Positions 8,210-18,758 are shown, counted from the stretch's first letter. The stretch: DNA of 64,000 bases from Paracoccus wurundjeri (GCF_030678915.1 NZ_JAUUTZ010000007.1:144068-208067); one strand, 5' to 3'. Made by a program: numbers and translations. The notes: generated from the sequence alone by a model not told the origin.

Positions 8210-9724
8210 ATGCTTGACCATCTCTCTTTCACCGCTCCCGAACCGAAAACCATTGCTGGCGCCAAGGGCGACTGGGAACTGGTCATCGGGCTGGAGGTGC
8301 ATGCGCAGGTCGCAAGCAGGGCCAAGCTGTTCTCGGGTGCATCGACCGAATTTGGGGCAGAGCCGAACAGTAATGTCGCATTCGTGGATGCCGCCATGCC
8401 AGGAATGCTGCCGGTCATCAACGAATTCTGCGTGGCACAGGCGGTGCGGACCGGCCTTGGCCTGAAAGCGGCGATCAACCTGCGTTCGGCCTTTGACCGC
8501 AAGAATTACTTCTATCCCGACCTGCCGCAGGGTTATCAGATCAGCCAACTCTATCATCCCATCGTGGGCGAGGGCGAGGTGATCGTGGACATGGCCCCCG
8601 GCATCGCCCGTCGCGTGCGGATCGAGCGGATCCATATCGAACAGGACGCCGGAAAATCGATCCATGACATGGATCCGAACATGTCCTTCGTGGACCTGAA
8701 CCGCACCGGCGTCGCCCTGATGGAAATCGTCAGCCGCCCCGATATCCGCAGCCCCGAGGAAGCCGCCGCCTATGTCGTCAAGCTGCGCCAGATCATGCGC
8801 TATCTGGGCACCTGCGACGGCAATATGCAGAACGGCAATCTGCGCGCCGATGTGAATGTCTCGATCTGCCCTCCGGGCGCGTATGAGAAATATATCGAAA
8901 CAGGCGATTTCAGCCATCTGGGCACCCGATGCGAGATCAAGAACATGAACTCGATGCGCTTCATTCAGCAGGCCATCGACGTTGAGGCCCGCCGCCAGAT
9001 CGCCATTGTCGAGGATGGCGGCAAGGTCGTGCAGGAGACCCGGCTTTACGATCCTGACAAGGGCGAAACCCGGTCCATGCGCAGCAAGGAAGAGGCGCAT
9101 GATTACCGCTATTTCCCCGATCCGGATCTGCTGCCGCTGGAAATCGAACAGGCATGGGTCGATGATATCGCGGCCAGCATGCCCGAATTGCCGGACGAAA
9201 AGAAAGCCCGCTTCGTGCGCGATATGGGATTGTCGGAATATGACGCTGGTGTCCTGACCGCCGATGTCGAGAACGCCAATTTCTTCGAAGAGGTGGCGCA
9301 AGGTCGCGATGGCAAGCAAGCCGCAAACTGGGTTATCAACGAGTTGTTCGGGCGGCTGAACAAGGAAGGGCTGAATATCGAGACCTCGCCCATTTCCTCG
9401 CGTCAGCTTGGCGGGGTGATCGACCTGATCGCCAGGGGCGACATCTCGGGCAAGATCGCCAAGGAACTGTTCGAGATCCTCTGGACCGAGGGCGGCGATC
9501 CGGCTCAGATCATCGAATCCCGCGGCATGAAACAGGTCACCGATCTGGGTGCCATCGAAAAGGCCGTCGATGAGATCATCGCCGCGAATCCCGGGCAGGT
9601 CGAAAAGGCGAAGCAAAATCCCAAGCTGGCGGGCTGGTTCGTCGGACAGGTGCTGAAAGCCACCGGCGGCAAGGCGAACCCGGCGGCGGTCAATGAACTT
9701 GTCAGCAAGAAGCTGGGCGGATAA
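8210..9724 (+). CDS. gatB: Aspartyl/glutamyl-tRNA amidotransferase subunit B
   Basis: GatB, 504 residues, the kinase/tRNA-binding subunit of the GatCAB amidotransferase. The complex converts misacylated Glu-tRNA(Gln), and often Asp-tRNA(Asn), to the cognate amide form. The N-terminal cradle domain begins with [12 protein letters not shown] and contains [17 protein letters not shown]. Metal-ligand segments such as [10 protein letters not shown] follow, and the C-terminal helical/YqeY domain is intact, ending LVSKKLGG. gatA and gatC are not in the window, so the genes are dispersed. The DUF4177 gene follows 40 bases downstream and is probably co-transcribed. Confidence 0.97.
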   Translation: MLDHLSFTAPEPKTIAGAKGDWELVIGLEVHAQVASRAKLFSGASTEFGAEPNSNVAFVDAAMPGMLPVINEFCVAQAVRTGLGLKAAINLRSAFDRKNYFYPDLPQGYQISQLYHPIVGEGEVIVDMAPGIARRVRIERIHIEQDAGKSIHDMDPNMSFVDLNRTGVALMEIVSRPDIRSPEEAAAYVVKLRQIMRYLGTCDGNMQNGNLRADVNVSICPPGAYEKYIETGDFSHLGTRCEIKNMNSMRFIQQAIDVEARRQIAIVEDGGKVVQETRLYDPDKGETRSMRSKEEAHDYRYFPDPDLLPLEIEQAWVDDIAASMPELPDEKKARFVRDMGLSEYDAGVLTADVENANFFEEVAQGRDGKQAANWVINELFGRLNKEGLNIETSPISSRQLGGVIDLIARGDISGKIAKELFEILWTEGGDPAQIIESRGMKQVTDLGAIEKAVDEIIAANPGQVEKAKQNPKLAGWFVGQVLKATGGKANPAAVNELVSKKLGG

Positions 9725-9764
9725 TCCGGTCGCCCCGCGCGATAACGTGATGCAGGATCAAAGC

Positions 9765-10190
9765 ATGCAATTCGAATATACCGCCATCCCGGCCCCCCTT
9801 CGCGGCGAGAAAGCGAAAGACGCCAAAACACCGGGCGAACGCTATGCGCTGGCACTGACAGGCGAACTCAACCGGATGGCCGCGGATGGGTGGGAATATA
9901 TTCGCGCCGACGTCCTGCCCAGCGAGGAACGTACCGGCCTGACCGGCCGCTCGACCGTTTATCATAATCTCTTGATTTTCCGTCGCGCCACGTCGCAGAC
10001 CGGGCAAGACAGTGCATCTTCGGTTTCTGCACCGGTCACGCCGGCCGATCCAGCCAGCGAGGAGCGGCGCGAACCCGAGATCCGGCCTGTCCAGACGAAA
10101 CCCGAGCCCCAGAAACCAGCCGCTGAACCTGCAAAGGATGCTCCTGCCGCGGCCGGTTCCGATACCGCGCCCCCGGTTCGAAACGACTGA
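9765..10190 (+). CDS. DUF4177 domain protein with Pro/Ala-rich tail
   Basis: A 141-residue protein of unknown function. The first ~65 residues form the DUF4177 fold, recognised by the FEYTAIPAP start, a GWEYIRAD strand after a predicted helix (NRMAADGWE), and YHNLLIFRR. The last ~70 residues are a low-complexity tail rich in Pro, Ala and Glu, likely disordered. ATG 9765 has AGGA at 9754-9757; ATG 9750 is a possible alternative adding five residues. The gene follows gatB closely, and a functional link to tRNA amidation is possible but unproven. Confidence 0.72.
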   Translation: MQFEYTAIPAPLRGEKAKDAKTPGERYALALTGELNRMAADGWEYIRADVLPSEERTGLTGRSTVYHNLLIFRRATSQTGQDSASSVSAPVTPADPASEERREPEIRPVQTKPEPQKPAAEPAKDAPAAAGSDTAPPVRND

Positions 10191-10294
10191 CGCCCGGCCT
10201 CACGCCATTCTCTGCCCCTGCCCGTTCAAACTGCGGCTGGCCACGGCTGGATGCCCGCGTTAACCTGCCCGCAAGTTCCAGAAAGGAGATTGCG

Positions 10295-10987
10295 ATGAAA
10301 CTGAACTGGCTTGGGCATTCCGGCTTTCGGCTTGAAATCGAGAACGCGGTGATCCTGATCGATCCCTGGGTTACCGGCAATCCTGTCTTCCCGGAAGACA
10401 GGCGGCAGGAAGCAATCTCCGGCGCAACCCATATCCTGCTGACTCACGGTCATGGGGATCACGTCGCAGACGCTTTGCCTATCGCAAAGGAACTGAACAT
10501 TCCGATTGCCGGCATCTATGACCTGATCAACCACTGGACCACGCGCGAAAGCATCGAAGGTATCGGTTTCAACAAGGGCGGCACCGTCGATCTTGGTGGC
10601 GCCAAGGTGACCATGGTCAATGCCTGCCATTCCAGCTCGATGGACGGTTCCGACGGGCCGATCTATGCCGGTCATGAATCGGGCTACATGATCGCCGGCG
10701 AAGGGCATGTGATCTATTTCAGCGGCGATACCGACATCATGGCCGATATGGAATGGATGGCCGAATATCATCAGCCCGATATCGGTATTCTCTGCGCTGG
10801 CGGGCATTTCACCATGGATATGAAACGCGCCGCCTTCGCCGCCAGAAAATATTTCGACTTCAAGACCGTCATTCCCTGCCATTACAAGACTTTCCCTCTG
10901 TTGGAACAATCGGCAGAGGCTTTGGCCAGCGGCCTTCCCGGCGTTACCGTGATCGAGCCCGAGATTCTGAAGGCCATCGAATTGTGA
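10295..10987 (+). CDS. UPF0173/UlaG-like metal-dependent hydrolase
   Basis: Cytoplasmic metallo-beta-lactamase-fold hydrolase, 230 residues, of the UPF0173 group. Motifs visible are H8 in WLGHSG, the metal-binding HGHGDH (H51, H53, D55, H56), NACHSSS, the YFSGDTDIM strand-loop and the terminal IPCHYKTFP. The substrate is unknown; relatives include UlaG-type lactonases. AAAGGAG lies 7 bases before ATG 10295. The stop overlaps the GTG start of the Xaa-Pro aminopeptidase (GTGA), so the two are translationally coupled. Confidence 0.9.
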   Translation: MKLNWLGHSGFRLEIENAVILIDPWVTGNPVFPEDRRQEAISGATHILLTHGHGDHVADALPIAKELNIPIAGIYDLINHWTTRESIEGIGFNKGGTVDLGGAKVTMVNACHSSSMDGSDGPIYAGHESGYMIAGEGHVIYFSGDTDIMADMEWMAEYHQPDIGILCAGGHFTMDMKRAAFAARKYFDFKTVIPCHYKTFPLLEQSAEALASGLPGVTVIEPEILKAIEL

Positions 10988-12786
10988 GCGCATTTCAATC
11001 TTTCAACGATCCTGCGGGCGGCAGCGATCACGCGACTCGTCTCAACACGCTGCGAGAACGTATGGCAGCGATGAAGCTTGATGCTTTCTTCGTGCCACGC
11101 GCCGATGCGCATCAAGGCGAATATGTCGCCGATGCCGATGCCCGGCTGGCATGGCTGACCGGTTTCACCGGCAGCGCGGGATTTGCGATCATCACGCCTG
11201 AACAGGCCGGGGTGTTCATCGACGGACGCTACCGCGTACAGGTGAAATCGCAGATCGACCTTGCGCATTTCACTCCGGTCCCCTGGCCCGAAACCCGACC
11301 CTCGATCTGGCTTCGCGAGGCATTGCCCGATGGTGGACGGGTGGGTTTCGACCCGTGGCTGCATACCCGCAGGGAAATCGAGGCAATGCGCAAAGGGCTT
11401 GAAAGCAGCGGCATCGAGTTGGTCGCAGTCAAAAGCAATCCGGTCGATGATATCTGGCCCGACCGTCCCGCGCCGCCGCAAGGCCGGGCACGGGCGCATG
11501 ACGACGCGCTGGTGGGCGAAAGCTCGGCCGACAAGCGGGCGCGGCTGGCGGCAGGGCTGCGCGATTGCGGGCAATCCGCCGCCTTCCTGTCCCTGCCGGA
11601 CTCTATTTCATGGCTGTTGAATATTCGCGGCACGGATGTGCCCAAGAATCCCATCGTACAAAGCTTTGCGATCCTGTCAGATGACGGCCATGTCGCACTC
11701 TTCGCCGATCCCGTGAAATTCGATGGCCAACTGCGCGAAAAGCTGGGCAATGACGTGACCATCCGCCCTCCCAAAGAAATGGCCGCCGCCTTGCAGGATC
11801 TGGAAGGCACCATCCGGCTTGATCCCGCAACCGCGCCAGAAGCGGCTTTTCGCCTGCTGGAACAGGCCGGAACCGCGATTGCCAGCGCTCCCGATCCCGC
11901 AATCATGCCAAAGGCCCGGAAAAACAACGTTGAGTTAAAGGGAATGCATGCCGCACATCTTCGTGATGGCGTGGCAATGACCCGCCTGCTGGCATGGCTG
12001 GAGGTCACCCCGCCATCGAGTCTGACCGAGATAGACGTGGTGCGCAAACTCGAATCCCTGCGCCGCGAAGAGGGGATCACCGATATCAGTTTCGATACCA
12101 TCAGCGGCGCAGGGCCGAATGGTGCCATCGTGCATTACCGCGTCACGGAATCCAGCAATCGCCGATTGGCCGAAAATGACATGCTGCTGATCGATTCCGG
12201 TGGGCAATACCCCGACGGCACCACCGATATCACCCGCACCATTCCGCTTGGTCAGCCGCCGAAAGCGGCCATCGCCCCCTATACCGCCGTTCTGCGCGGT
12301 ATGATCGCCATCAGTCGCAGCCGTTTCCCGACAGGCGTCACTGGCGCGCATCTGGATGCCCTGGCCCGGCAATTCCTGTGGATACAGGGGCTGGACTACG
12401 ATCACGGCACCGGCCACGGCGTGGGCGCAGCACTTTGCGTTCATGAAGGACCGGTCCGCATCAGCCGCGCCAGCGACCTGCCCCTTGAAACCGGCATGAT
12501 CCTGTCGAACGAGCCGGGATATTACCGCGAAAACGCCTTTGGAATCCGGATCGAAAACCTGCTTGCGGTAACCACAGCCGAGGCCGAGCCGGGCCGTAAC
12601 ATGCTGGGCTTCGAAACCCTGACGCTCTGTCCGATCGACAGGCGCTGCATCGACCGGCAGGCATTGTCCCGTGACGAGGCGGAATGGCTCGATCGCTATC
12701 ACCTGCGCGTCCGCGACAAGCTTTCCCCGCTGCTAGATTCCGAAACCCGGAACTGGCTGTATAAGGCCACCACACCCATCGCCTGA
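10984..12786 (+). CDS. pepP: Xaa-Pro aminopeptidase, M24B family, long form
   Basis: Metallopeptidase removing N-terminal residues ahead of proline; 600 residues, typical of the long three-domain M24B form. Two N-terminal creatinase-like domains (about 15-300) include PRADAHQGEY and the SWLLNIRG segment. The catalytic pita-bread domain (about 310-540) carries the metal ligands in LLIDSGGQY and DGTTDITR (two Asp), GTGHGVG (His), LSNEPGYY (Glu) and IRIENLL (Glu). A C-terminal helical region completes the long form. The GTG at 10984 is chosen because it overlaps the preceding stop. The first ATG would delete 31 residues of the N-domain. A hairpin repeat follows the gene. Confidence 0.9.
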   Translation: MSAFQSFNDPAGGSDHATRLNTLRERMAAMKLDAFFVPRADAHQGEYVADADARLAWLTGFTGSAGFAIITPEQAGVFIDGRYRVQVKSQIDLAHFTPVPWPETRPSIWLREALPDGGRVGFDPWLHTRREIEAMRKGLESSGIELVAVKSNPVDDIWPDRPAPPQGRARAHDDALVGESSADKRARLAAGLRDCGQSAAFLSLPDSISWLLNIRGTDVPKNPIVQSFAILSDDGHVALFADPVKFDGQLREKLGNDVTIRPPKEMAAALQDLEGTIRLDPATAPEAAFRLLEQAGTAIASAPDPAIMPKARKNNVELKGMHAAHLRDGVAMTRLLAWLEVTPPSSLTEIDVVRKLESLRREEGITDISFDTISGAGPNGAIVHYRVTESSNRRLAENDMLLIDSGGQYPDGTTDITRTIPLGQPPKAAIAPYTAVLRGMIAISRSRFPTGVTGAHLDALARQFLWIQGLDYDHGTGHGVGAALCVHEGPVRISRASDLPLETGMILSNEPGYYRENAFGIRIENLLAVTTAEAEPGRNMLGFETLTLCPIDRRCIDRQALSRDEAEWLDRYHLRVRDKLSPLLDSETRNWLYKATTPIA

Positions 12787-12797
12787 ACATCCTGCTG

Positions 12798-12859
12798 CTT
12801 CTTCACGAAAATATCCCGGGGGAGTGAGAAGCGTCGCGACGAGAGGGGCAGCGCCCCTC
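12798..12859. repeat. Intergenic hairpin repeat, copy 1
   Basis: The element starts CTTCTTCAC, continues into an A/T box (AAATATCC) and a G run, and ends in the hairpin GAGGGGC-AGC-GCCCCTC (12843-12859). A second element with the same order of parts lies at 63850-63900. It sits between the convergent ends of the aminopeptidase and SDR genes. REP-like palindromes of this kind are common in Rhodobacteraceae intergenic regions. It may double as a transcription barrier, although no T tract follows. Confidence 0.65.
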
Positions 12860-12897
12860 CCTCGCCCATCATTCCATCCGGTCAATCCGCCCGACCG

Positions 12898-13569
12898 TTA
12901 TTCCGCCAGTTCGTCCAGGATCCGTGCGGCCTCGGATTTACAGGGCGTCAACGTTTTCGGATCCTCGCCCGGAAAGAATCTTGCCCTTACCGAGGTCGGC
13001 ATCGCGGCCGGCTCGGCGATGACCACGCGCGGGCCGGTATTGACCGTCTCGGCCCGCCAGCTTTTCGCAAGCGCAATCTGGGCCGCCTTGCTCGCACCAT
13101 ATGCACCGAAAAATTTCTGCCCGGCGCGGGTATCGTCAAAGAACAGCGCGGTTCCGTCACGCGCGCGCAGCAAAGGCTCCAGCAGAACGATCAGCCCGCG
13201 CACGGATTCGGTATTGACCAGCAGCGATTTCGACCAGTCCTTGCCATCGATATGCGGCGCAGGAGACAATGGCGCGGCATGCACGGCGCAATGCGCCCAC
13301 AGATCCACCCCGCCCCAGCGCTTCGCGATCGCCTCGGCCAATTGCTGCATCGCGGGGGCTTCGCCCACATCCATCGGCGCCAAAGTGGCCGCGCCACCCG
13401 TCGCCCGGATACGATCATCCAGTTCTTCAAGCGCACCGACTGTACGGGCCACCGCAAGCACATGGTATCCACGCGCTGCCAGTTCCTCGGCCAAAGCCGC
13501 CCCCAGCCCGCGCGAAGCGCCGGTAATCACGGCAAGTCTGGGAGAGTCCGATTTGTCATTTTCATTCAT
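12898..13569 (-). CDS. SDR family oxidoreductase with atypical active site
   Basis: Rossmann-fold short-chain dehydrogenase/reductase, 223 residues. The cofactor loop TGASRGLG is at 16-23, and YGASK gives Tyr157 and Lys161. The catalytic Ser expected 13 residues before Tyr falls in FFDDT, with no Ser, and the NNAG motif is replaced by HCAVHAA. It may therefore be a reductase with an altered mechanism, or a non-catalytic NAD(P)-binding protein. It sits downstream of gltA on the same strand, beyond the gltA terminator. No substrate can be assigned. Confidence 0.82.
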   Translation of the reverse strand: MNENDKSDSPRLAVITGASRGLGAALAEELAARGYHVLAVARTVGALEELDDRIRATGGAATLAPMDVGEAPAMQQLAEAIAKRWGGVDLWAHCAVHAAPLSPAPHIDGKDWSKSLLVNTESVRGLIVLLEPLLRARDGTALFFDDTRAGQKFFGAYGASKAAQIALAKSWRAETVNTGPRVVIAEPAAMPTSVRARFFPGEDPKTLTPCKSEAARILDELAE

Positions 13570-13616
13570 ACCGGATCACTTGCCACTGCCATTCCCCCGG
13601 TGCAAGCCCCACGATG

Positions 13617-13640
13617 AAAAAGGGCCTCCGAAGAGGCCCT
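13617..13640 (-). terminator. Rho-independent terminator of gltA
   Basis: On the minus strand AGGGCCTC-TTCG-GAGGCCCT is followed directly by TTTT. It is an 8-bp stem with a stable UUCG-type loop, 25 bases after the gltA stop. Confidence 0.92.
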
Positions 13641-13664
13641 CATATTCCATGTCATCCAGATCGG

Positions 13665-14957
13665 TCAGCGTTTGGCAAGCTCGACATAATCCCGCTTATC
13701 ACTGCCGACATAAAGCTGCCGGGGGCGACCGATCTTGTTCTGCGGATCGCTGATCATTTCTTTCCACTGCGCGATCCAGCCGACGGTGCGCGACAAGGCG
13801 AAGATCGGCGTGAACATCGAGGTCGGGAAGCCCATGGCCGATAAAATGATGCCCGAATAAAAATCGACATTCGGATAAAGCTTCTTGGACACGAAATACT
13901 CATCCTCGAGGGCGATCTTCTCAAGCTCCTTGGCAACCTGAAGCGTCGGGTTGTTGCGGATGCCCAGAAGGTCCAGAACCTCATCGGCGGATTCCTTCAT
14001 GACCTTCGCGCGCGGATCGAAATTCTTGTAGACCCGGTGACCAAAGCCCATCAGCCGGAACGGATCGTCCTTGTCCTTGGCCTTTTCGATATATTCCGGG
14101 ATGCGGTCAACGGTCCCGATCTCGCGCAGCATTTCAAGACAGGCCTGATTGGCGCCGCCATGCGCCGGCCCCCAGAGACAGGCAATCCCCGCCGCGATAC
14201 AGGCAAAGGGATTCGCGCCCGAAGATCCGGCCAGACGCACCGTCGAGGTCGAGGCGTTCTGTTCATGATCGGCATGAAGCGTGAAGATCCGATCCACCGC
14301 TTTCGACAGGGCCGGATCGACGTGATATTTCTCGGCCGGAACCGAAAAGCACATGTTCAGGAAATTCGACGCATAGTCGAGTTCGTTATCGGGATACACG
14401 AAAGGCTGGCCGATCGCGTATTTATAGGCCATTGCAGCAATCGTCGGCAGCTTGGCAATCAGCCGGATCGCCGCAACTTCACGCTGCCATTCGTCGCCGA
14501 TATCGGTCGAATCGTGATAAAAAGCCGACATTGCACCGACGACCCCCACCATCGTAGCCATCGGATGGCTGTCACGGCGGAATCCCCGGAAGAAATTGTG
14601 CATCTGCTCATGCACCATGGTGTGGCGTGTGACCCGGCTTTGAAAATCAGTCAGTTGCTCTGCGCTGGGCAGTTCGCCGTAAAGCAGAAGATAGCAAACT
14701 TCGATATAATTGGAATTCTGTGCCAGTTGCTCGATCGGGTAGCCGCGATACCACAACTCGCCCTTATCGCCATCGATATAGGTTATCGTCGAATCGCAGC
14801 TGGCAGTGGAAGTGAAACCGGGATCATAGGTGAACACATCGGCCTGACCGTATAATTTACGGATATCCAGAACGTTCGGCCCCTGAGTCGGTGTGAGAAT
14901 CGGTAATTCATATTCGGCATTATTAAGTCGCAGTGTGGCATTATTGGAATCAGCCAT
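13665..14957 (-). CDS. gltA: Citrate synthase
   Basis: Type II (hexameric, NADH-sensitive class) citrate synthase, 430 residues, condensing acetyl-CoA and oxaloacetate in the TCA cycle. Catalytic residues are in place: His266 in PAHGGAN, His307 in GFGHRVYK and Asp365 in VDFYSG, close to E. coli 264/305/362. ATG 14957 has AAGGA 7 bases upstream; a TTG immediately before it is not needed. The gene follows gltX on the same strand after 72 bases and ends at a strong terminator, so gltX-gltA may form a small central-metabolism transcript. Confidence 0.97.
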   Translation of the reverse strand: MADSNNATLRLNNAEYELPILTPTQGPNVLDIRKLYGQADVFTYDPGFTSTASCDSTITYIDGDKGELWYRGYPIEQLAQNSNYIEVCYLLLYGELPSAEQLTDFQSRVTRHTMVHEQMHNFFRGFRRDSHPMATMVGVVGAMSAFYHDSTDIGDEWQREVAAIRLIAKLPTIAAMAYKYAIGQPFVYPDNELDYASNFLNMCFSVPAEKYHVDPALSKAVDRIFTLHADHEQNASTSTVRLAGSSGANPFACIAAGIACLWGPAHGGANQACLEMLREIGTVDRIPEYIEKAKDKDDPFRLMGFGHRVYKNFDPRAKVMKESADEVLDLLGIRNNPTLQVAKELEKIALEDEYFVSKKLYPNVDFYSGIILSAMGFPTSMFTPIFALSRTVGWIAQWKEMISDPQNKIGRPRQLYVGSDKRDYVELAKR

Positions 14958-15029
14958 CAAAACGTCCTTTCAGCTAAGCCAGGCCAAACGCGCAAAACAT
15001 GCGAGAGGCCCCGGCGAGTGAGGGCAGGC

Positions 15030-16427
15030 CTAGCCTGCCAATTCCGTTTGATCACGCAACCGGGCCAGCGTTTCCTCGCGGCCGAGCGCCGTCATCATAT
15101 CGAACACGCTTGGGGTGGCGGTTCGTCCGGCCAGAGCGGCCCTTAACGGACCTGCAAGTTTGCCCAGACCCACACCGTTTTCTTCGGCAATGATCTTGGC
15201 CGACCGCTCCAGCTCGTCACGCGTCCAGCTAGCATGCTGCACTGCGGCAGTCAATGATTTCAGCATACCACGGGATTCCGAATTCAGTGCCTTCGCTGCC
15301 TTTTCATCAATTTCAACGGGCCGGTCGATCAGGGCGAATCGCGCCTGCTCAAGAAGCTGAGGTAATGTACGGGCTTTTTGTTTCAGAACTGTTAAAGCCG
15401 ATCCAAGCCGTTCTTTCTGAATTGATGTCAATGGCTTGGAACCAATTTCCTCTATAAATTCTTCCGTGATGGCCAGCAGCGCGGCATCCTCCATTTCGCC
15501 GATATGGTGGCCGCTGACGTGTTCAAGCTTCTTGAAGTCCAGTCTCGCCGGCGCACGTCCGATCCCGGACAGATCGAACCATTCCCGCGCCTGCGCATCG
15601 TTGAATAATTCATCGTCGCCATGGCTCCAGCCAAGCCGGGCCAGATAATTCCGCATCGCCACAGCCGGATATCCCAGCGCCGCGAATTCATGCAGGCCCA
15701 CAGCTCCATGACGCTTGGACAGCTTTTTCCCATCCTCGCCATGGATCAGCGGAATATGTGCAAAAACCGGGCGCGGCCAGTTCATCGCATCATAGATCTG
15801 GACCTGGCGAGCGGTGTTGGTCAGATGATCGTCACCCCGGATCACATGGGTAACCCCCATATCGTGATCATCCACCACCACGGCCAGCATATAGGTGGGT
15901 GAACCATCGCTGCGCAACAGAACCATGTCGTCCAGTTGATCATTCGCCACCCGGACCACCCCCTGCACGGCATCCTCGATCACCGTTTCGCCGGTTCGCG
16001 GAGCCTTCAGGCGGATCGCATAGGGCGCATCCGGCTGATCGTTTGCATCCCGCCAGGGGCTTTGAAACGGCTGCCGGGGATTCGCCTCGCGCCATGCGGC
16101 GATTTCCTCGGTGGTGGAAAAGCATTTATATGCGGCGCCGTTGGTCAGCATCTGCCGGGCGACATCGGCATGACGATCCTTGCGCGCATATTGGCTACAG
16201 GGTTCCTCGTCCCAGTCCAGGCCCAGCCATTCAAGCCCTTTCAGAATCGCTTCCGTCGCTTCGGGAGTCGAGCGGGCGCGATCGGTATCCTCGATTCGCA
16301 GCAGGAATTTTCCACCCCGGCCACGGGCGTAAAGCCAGTTGAACAATGCCGTACGCGCACCGCCGATATGCAAATAACCGGTCGGAGACGGAGCAAAACG
16401 GGTCACGATCGGAATATTGTCGGACAT
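15030..16427 (-). CDS. gltX: Glutamyl-tRNA synthetase
   Basis: Class I aminoacyl-tRNA synthetase, 465 residues. The HIGH-type motif is HIGG at 20-23 after FAPSPTGYL, and the KMSKS-type motif is KLSKR at 235-239. The anticodon-binding helical domain forms the C-terminal third. In a GatCAB organism this enzyme, or a paralogue, also charges tRNA(Gln) with glutamate, so it works with the gatB product encoded 6.7 kb away. Many alphaproteobacteria have two gltX copies; which one this is cannot be decided here. AGGA lies 7 bases before the ATG. Confidence 0.96.
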   Translation of the reverse strand: MSDNIPIVTRFAPSPTGYLHIGGARTALFNWLYARGRGGKFLLRIEDTDRARSTPEATEAILKGLEWLGLDWDEEPCSQYARKDRHADVARQMLTNGAAYKCFSTTEEIAAWREANPRQPFQSPWRDANDQPDAPYAIRLKAPRTGETVIEDAVQGVVRVANDQLDDMVLLRSDGSPTYMLAVVVDDHDMGVTHVIRGDDHLTNTARQVQIYDAMNWPRPVFAHIPLIHGEDGKKLSKRHGAVGLHEFAALGYPAVAMRNYLARLGWSHGDDELFNDAQAREWFDLSGIGRAPARLDFKKLEHVSGHHIGEMEDAALLAITEEFIEEIGSKPLTSIQKERLGSALTVLKQKARTLPQLLEQARFALIDRPVEIDEKAAKALNSESRGMLKSLTAAVQHASWTRDELERSAKIIAEENGVGLGKLAGPLRAALAGRTATPSVFDMMTALGREETLARLRDQTELAG

Positions 16428-16541
16428 CTGGTTTTCCTGATGATGAATTTTCTAAATGACACATGCCGCGTTAGCGATTTCTTAACCCGGTCGTGTCAGG
16501 TTCGTAAGCAGAAATAGAGAACCGCCCCGGAAAGGACAAGA

Positions 16542-18749
16542 ATGACAGTCTTCCCCGGAAATGGAACGGTTCCGGCCGCGCAACCGGTCTCCCCGCCCGG
16601 TCAGGGTTTTGCTCCGGCCCGCATGAACGGGAAAGGACATACCGGTTCGCGCAGATCCGGCCCGGCTCTGGCAAGCCGGGCCGGCTTGCTACCCTGGCTG
16701 CCCTGTTGCCTCGCGACGGGGATCGGGATCTGGTTTGCCTTGCCTTTCGCCCCTGCTGGCCGGTCATGGTTGCTGGTGGCGATTGTGGCGGCATCCGGGC
16801 TGATTTTCCGGCACCTCATGATCCCGCTTGCAGCAAAAGGCCGAATCGGATGGCGGCAGGCGGAAACGCTACGCAATTGCGGCTTCGCCATAGCTCTGGT
16901 CGCTGCCGGTGTTGGCCTGATGGGAATCCGCTCGGCTCATGTCGCCGCGCCGGTCCTTGGCTGGCGGTATTATGGCCCGGTCGAGGGAATGGTCGTTCAG
17001 ATCGACCGCTCGGCCCGCGACCGGATCCGTCTGACACTGGACCAGGTCGTCCTGCAGGATATCAGCAAGGAGCGGACGCCAAGACAGGTCCGGCTGTCAC
17101 TGATGGATCAGGCCGCAGTCACGCTGCCCGCACTGGGCGAGCGTATTCGTCTGACCGGCCATCTCGGTCCGCCGCCCGGTCCAGCGTCTCCGCATGGATT
17201 CGATTTCCGCTGGAACGCGTGGTTCTCGGGGCTTGGCGCGGTTGGTTATACGCGTCTTCCCAGCGTCAATCTGGCCCCGCCCGAAGGCGGAAAATGGCGG
17301 ATGCACCGCCTGCGCATGGCGATAAGCGCACAGATACAGCAGCAGATCGGCGGTCAGGAAGGCGCGGTAGCAGCCGCATTGATGACCGGCGATCGTTCAG
17401 GGATTCTCGAAGCGACCAACCAGATCATGCGCGGTTCGAATCTTTATCACATCATATCGATATCGGGGCTTCATATGGGAATGCTGGCGGGATTCGTTTA
17501 TGCCGCCTTTCGCTATGCAATGGTCGGTCTGCAGGCTGCCGGAACGGGCCGATCCCTGCCCGCCCACAAGATCGCGGCAATTTTTGCGCTTCTGGCAGCC
17601 GCCACCTATCTGTGGCTTTCCGGCGGCGGCGTCGCGACAGAGCGGGCCTTTATCATGGTGGCGGTCATGCTGGGCGCGATACTGGCGGATCGCCGGGCAA
17701 TTTCCCTGCGCACCGTAGCGCTGGCCGCAACCGTAATCCTTCTGCTCAGGCCCGAGGCGCTGACCTCACCGGGTTTTCAGATGAGTTTCGCGGCTACCGT
17801 CGCATTAATCCTGATCTATGGCCTATGGACGCGTATCGCCTGCTACATCCCGCTTTGGCTGCGGCCATTCGCCATGCTCGTGACAAGTTCTCTGGTTGCG
17901 GGGATGGCAACCGCTCCGATTGCGGCTGCTCATTTCAACCAGATGACGCATTACGGGTTGCTGGCTAATCTGCTGGTCGTTCCTGTGATGGGAACATTGG
18001 TCATGCCCGCAGGCGTGATCGCCGGGCTGCTAGCGCCATTCGGCTTGGCCGGACCGGCCTTGTGGATCATGGGGTTAGGCACGGAATGGATGCTGTTCAT
18101 GGCCGAATGGATCGCCGGGCTAGACGGCGCGGTAACAGCGATCATCCAACCGGCACCACAGGTTCTGCCGCTTCTCGGGGCTGGCGCGGTCCTGCTGGTC
18201 CTGTGCTGGCGCCCCTGGAACGCATTACGGCACATAGCCGCGCCCCTGTTGGGATGCGTCATCGGCATCACCATGGTGGCGGCGGCAGGAATCTTATGGG
18301 TCCGCACCGAACGTCCCATGCTTCTGATTGCCTCGCAAGGGGAAGCCGCGGGACTGATGACACCAGCGGGGCGGGCATTATCCAAATCCGCAGGCGGCAG
18401 TTTTACCGCCAGGATCTGGCTGCGGCAGGATGGCGATATCGCCACGCAAGAAGAATCGGCCAAGCGTCCCGGCTGGTCAGGCGACAGGAAGCAACGCTAC
18501 GCCATGCTTCCCGGCGGATGGGAGGTCCGGCATTTCACCGGCAAAGGCTCGGGCGCGCAGGCGGCAGCGGCTTGTCTGCCGATGCGCATCGTCATCGCGA
18601 CGGAACGCACCGGACTGAAGAAACGCGATCAGCAATGCCTGTTATTCGATCACTACGCGCTGCGTTACAGCGGGTCCGTCGCGATTGATTTCAAGGCAGG
18701 CAACCCGGTTGTCCAAACCGTCTCGGCAGTGCATCGCAGCCCCGGCTGA
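16542..18749 (+). CDS. comEC: ComEC/Rec2-family membrane protein
   Basis: Polytopic inner-membrane protein, 735 residues, related to the DNA-uptake channel ComEC. An N-terminal hydrophobic/DUF4131 region (about 45-250) precedes the Competence domain (about 265-560), which contains the hallmark SGLHMGMLAG and many membrane segments. The C-terminal ~140 residues do not show the HxHxDH motif of the metallo-beta-lactamase domain found in Bacillus ComEC, as in other alphaproteobacterial homologues. AAGGA precedes ATG 16542. It is divergent from gltX and convergent, with 9 bases between, with the transaminase gene. Real transformation ability is not implied. Confidence 0.9.
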   Translation: MTVFPGNGTVPAAQPVSPPGQGFAPARMNGKGHTGSRRSGPALASRAGLLPWLPCCLATGIGIWFALPFAPAGRSWLLVAIVAASGLIFRHLMIPLAAKGRIGWRQAETLRNCGFAIALVAAGVGLMGIRSAHVAAPVLGWRYYGPVEGMVVQIDRSARDRIRLTLDQVVLQDISKERTPRQVRLSLMDQAAVTLPALGERIRLTGHLGPPPGPASPHGFDFRWNAWFSGLGAVGYTRLPSVNLAPPEGGKWRMHRLRMAISAQIQQQIGGQEGAVAAALMTGDRSGILEATNQIMRGSNLYHIISISGLHMGMLAGFVYAAFRYAMVGLQAAGTGRSLPAHKIAAIFALLAAATYLWLSGGGVATERAFIMVAVMLGAILADRRAISLRTVALAATVILLLRPEALTSPGFQMSFAATVALILIYGLWTRIACYIPLWLRPFAMLVTSSLVAGMATAPIAAAHFNQMTHYGLLANLLVVPVMGTLVMPAGVIAGLLAPFGLAGPALWIMGLGTEWMLFMAEWIAGLDGAVTAIIQPAPQVLPLLGAGAVLLVLCWRPWNALRHIAAPLLGCVIGITMVAAAGILWVRTERPMLLIASQGEAAGLMTPAGRALSKSAGGSFTARIWLRQDGDIATQEESAKRPGWSGDRKQRYAMLPGGWEVRHFTGKGSGAQAAAACLPMRIVIATERTGLKKRDQQCLLFDHYALRYSGSVAIDFKAGNPVVQTVSAVHRSPG

Positions 18750-18758
18750 ACTGCGCAA

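Noticed and set aside
8168..9616. Long open frame antisense to gatB
   Set aside because: High G+C codon bias opens the opposite strand; gatB is intact and the antisense product has no recognisable motif.
16500..16522. GTTC...GAAC resembling an alphaproteobacterial LexA site before comEC
   Set aside because: The spacing is 15 bases and the halves are inverted, not the direct GTTC-N7-GTTC form.
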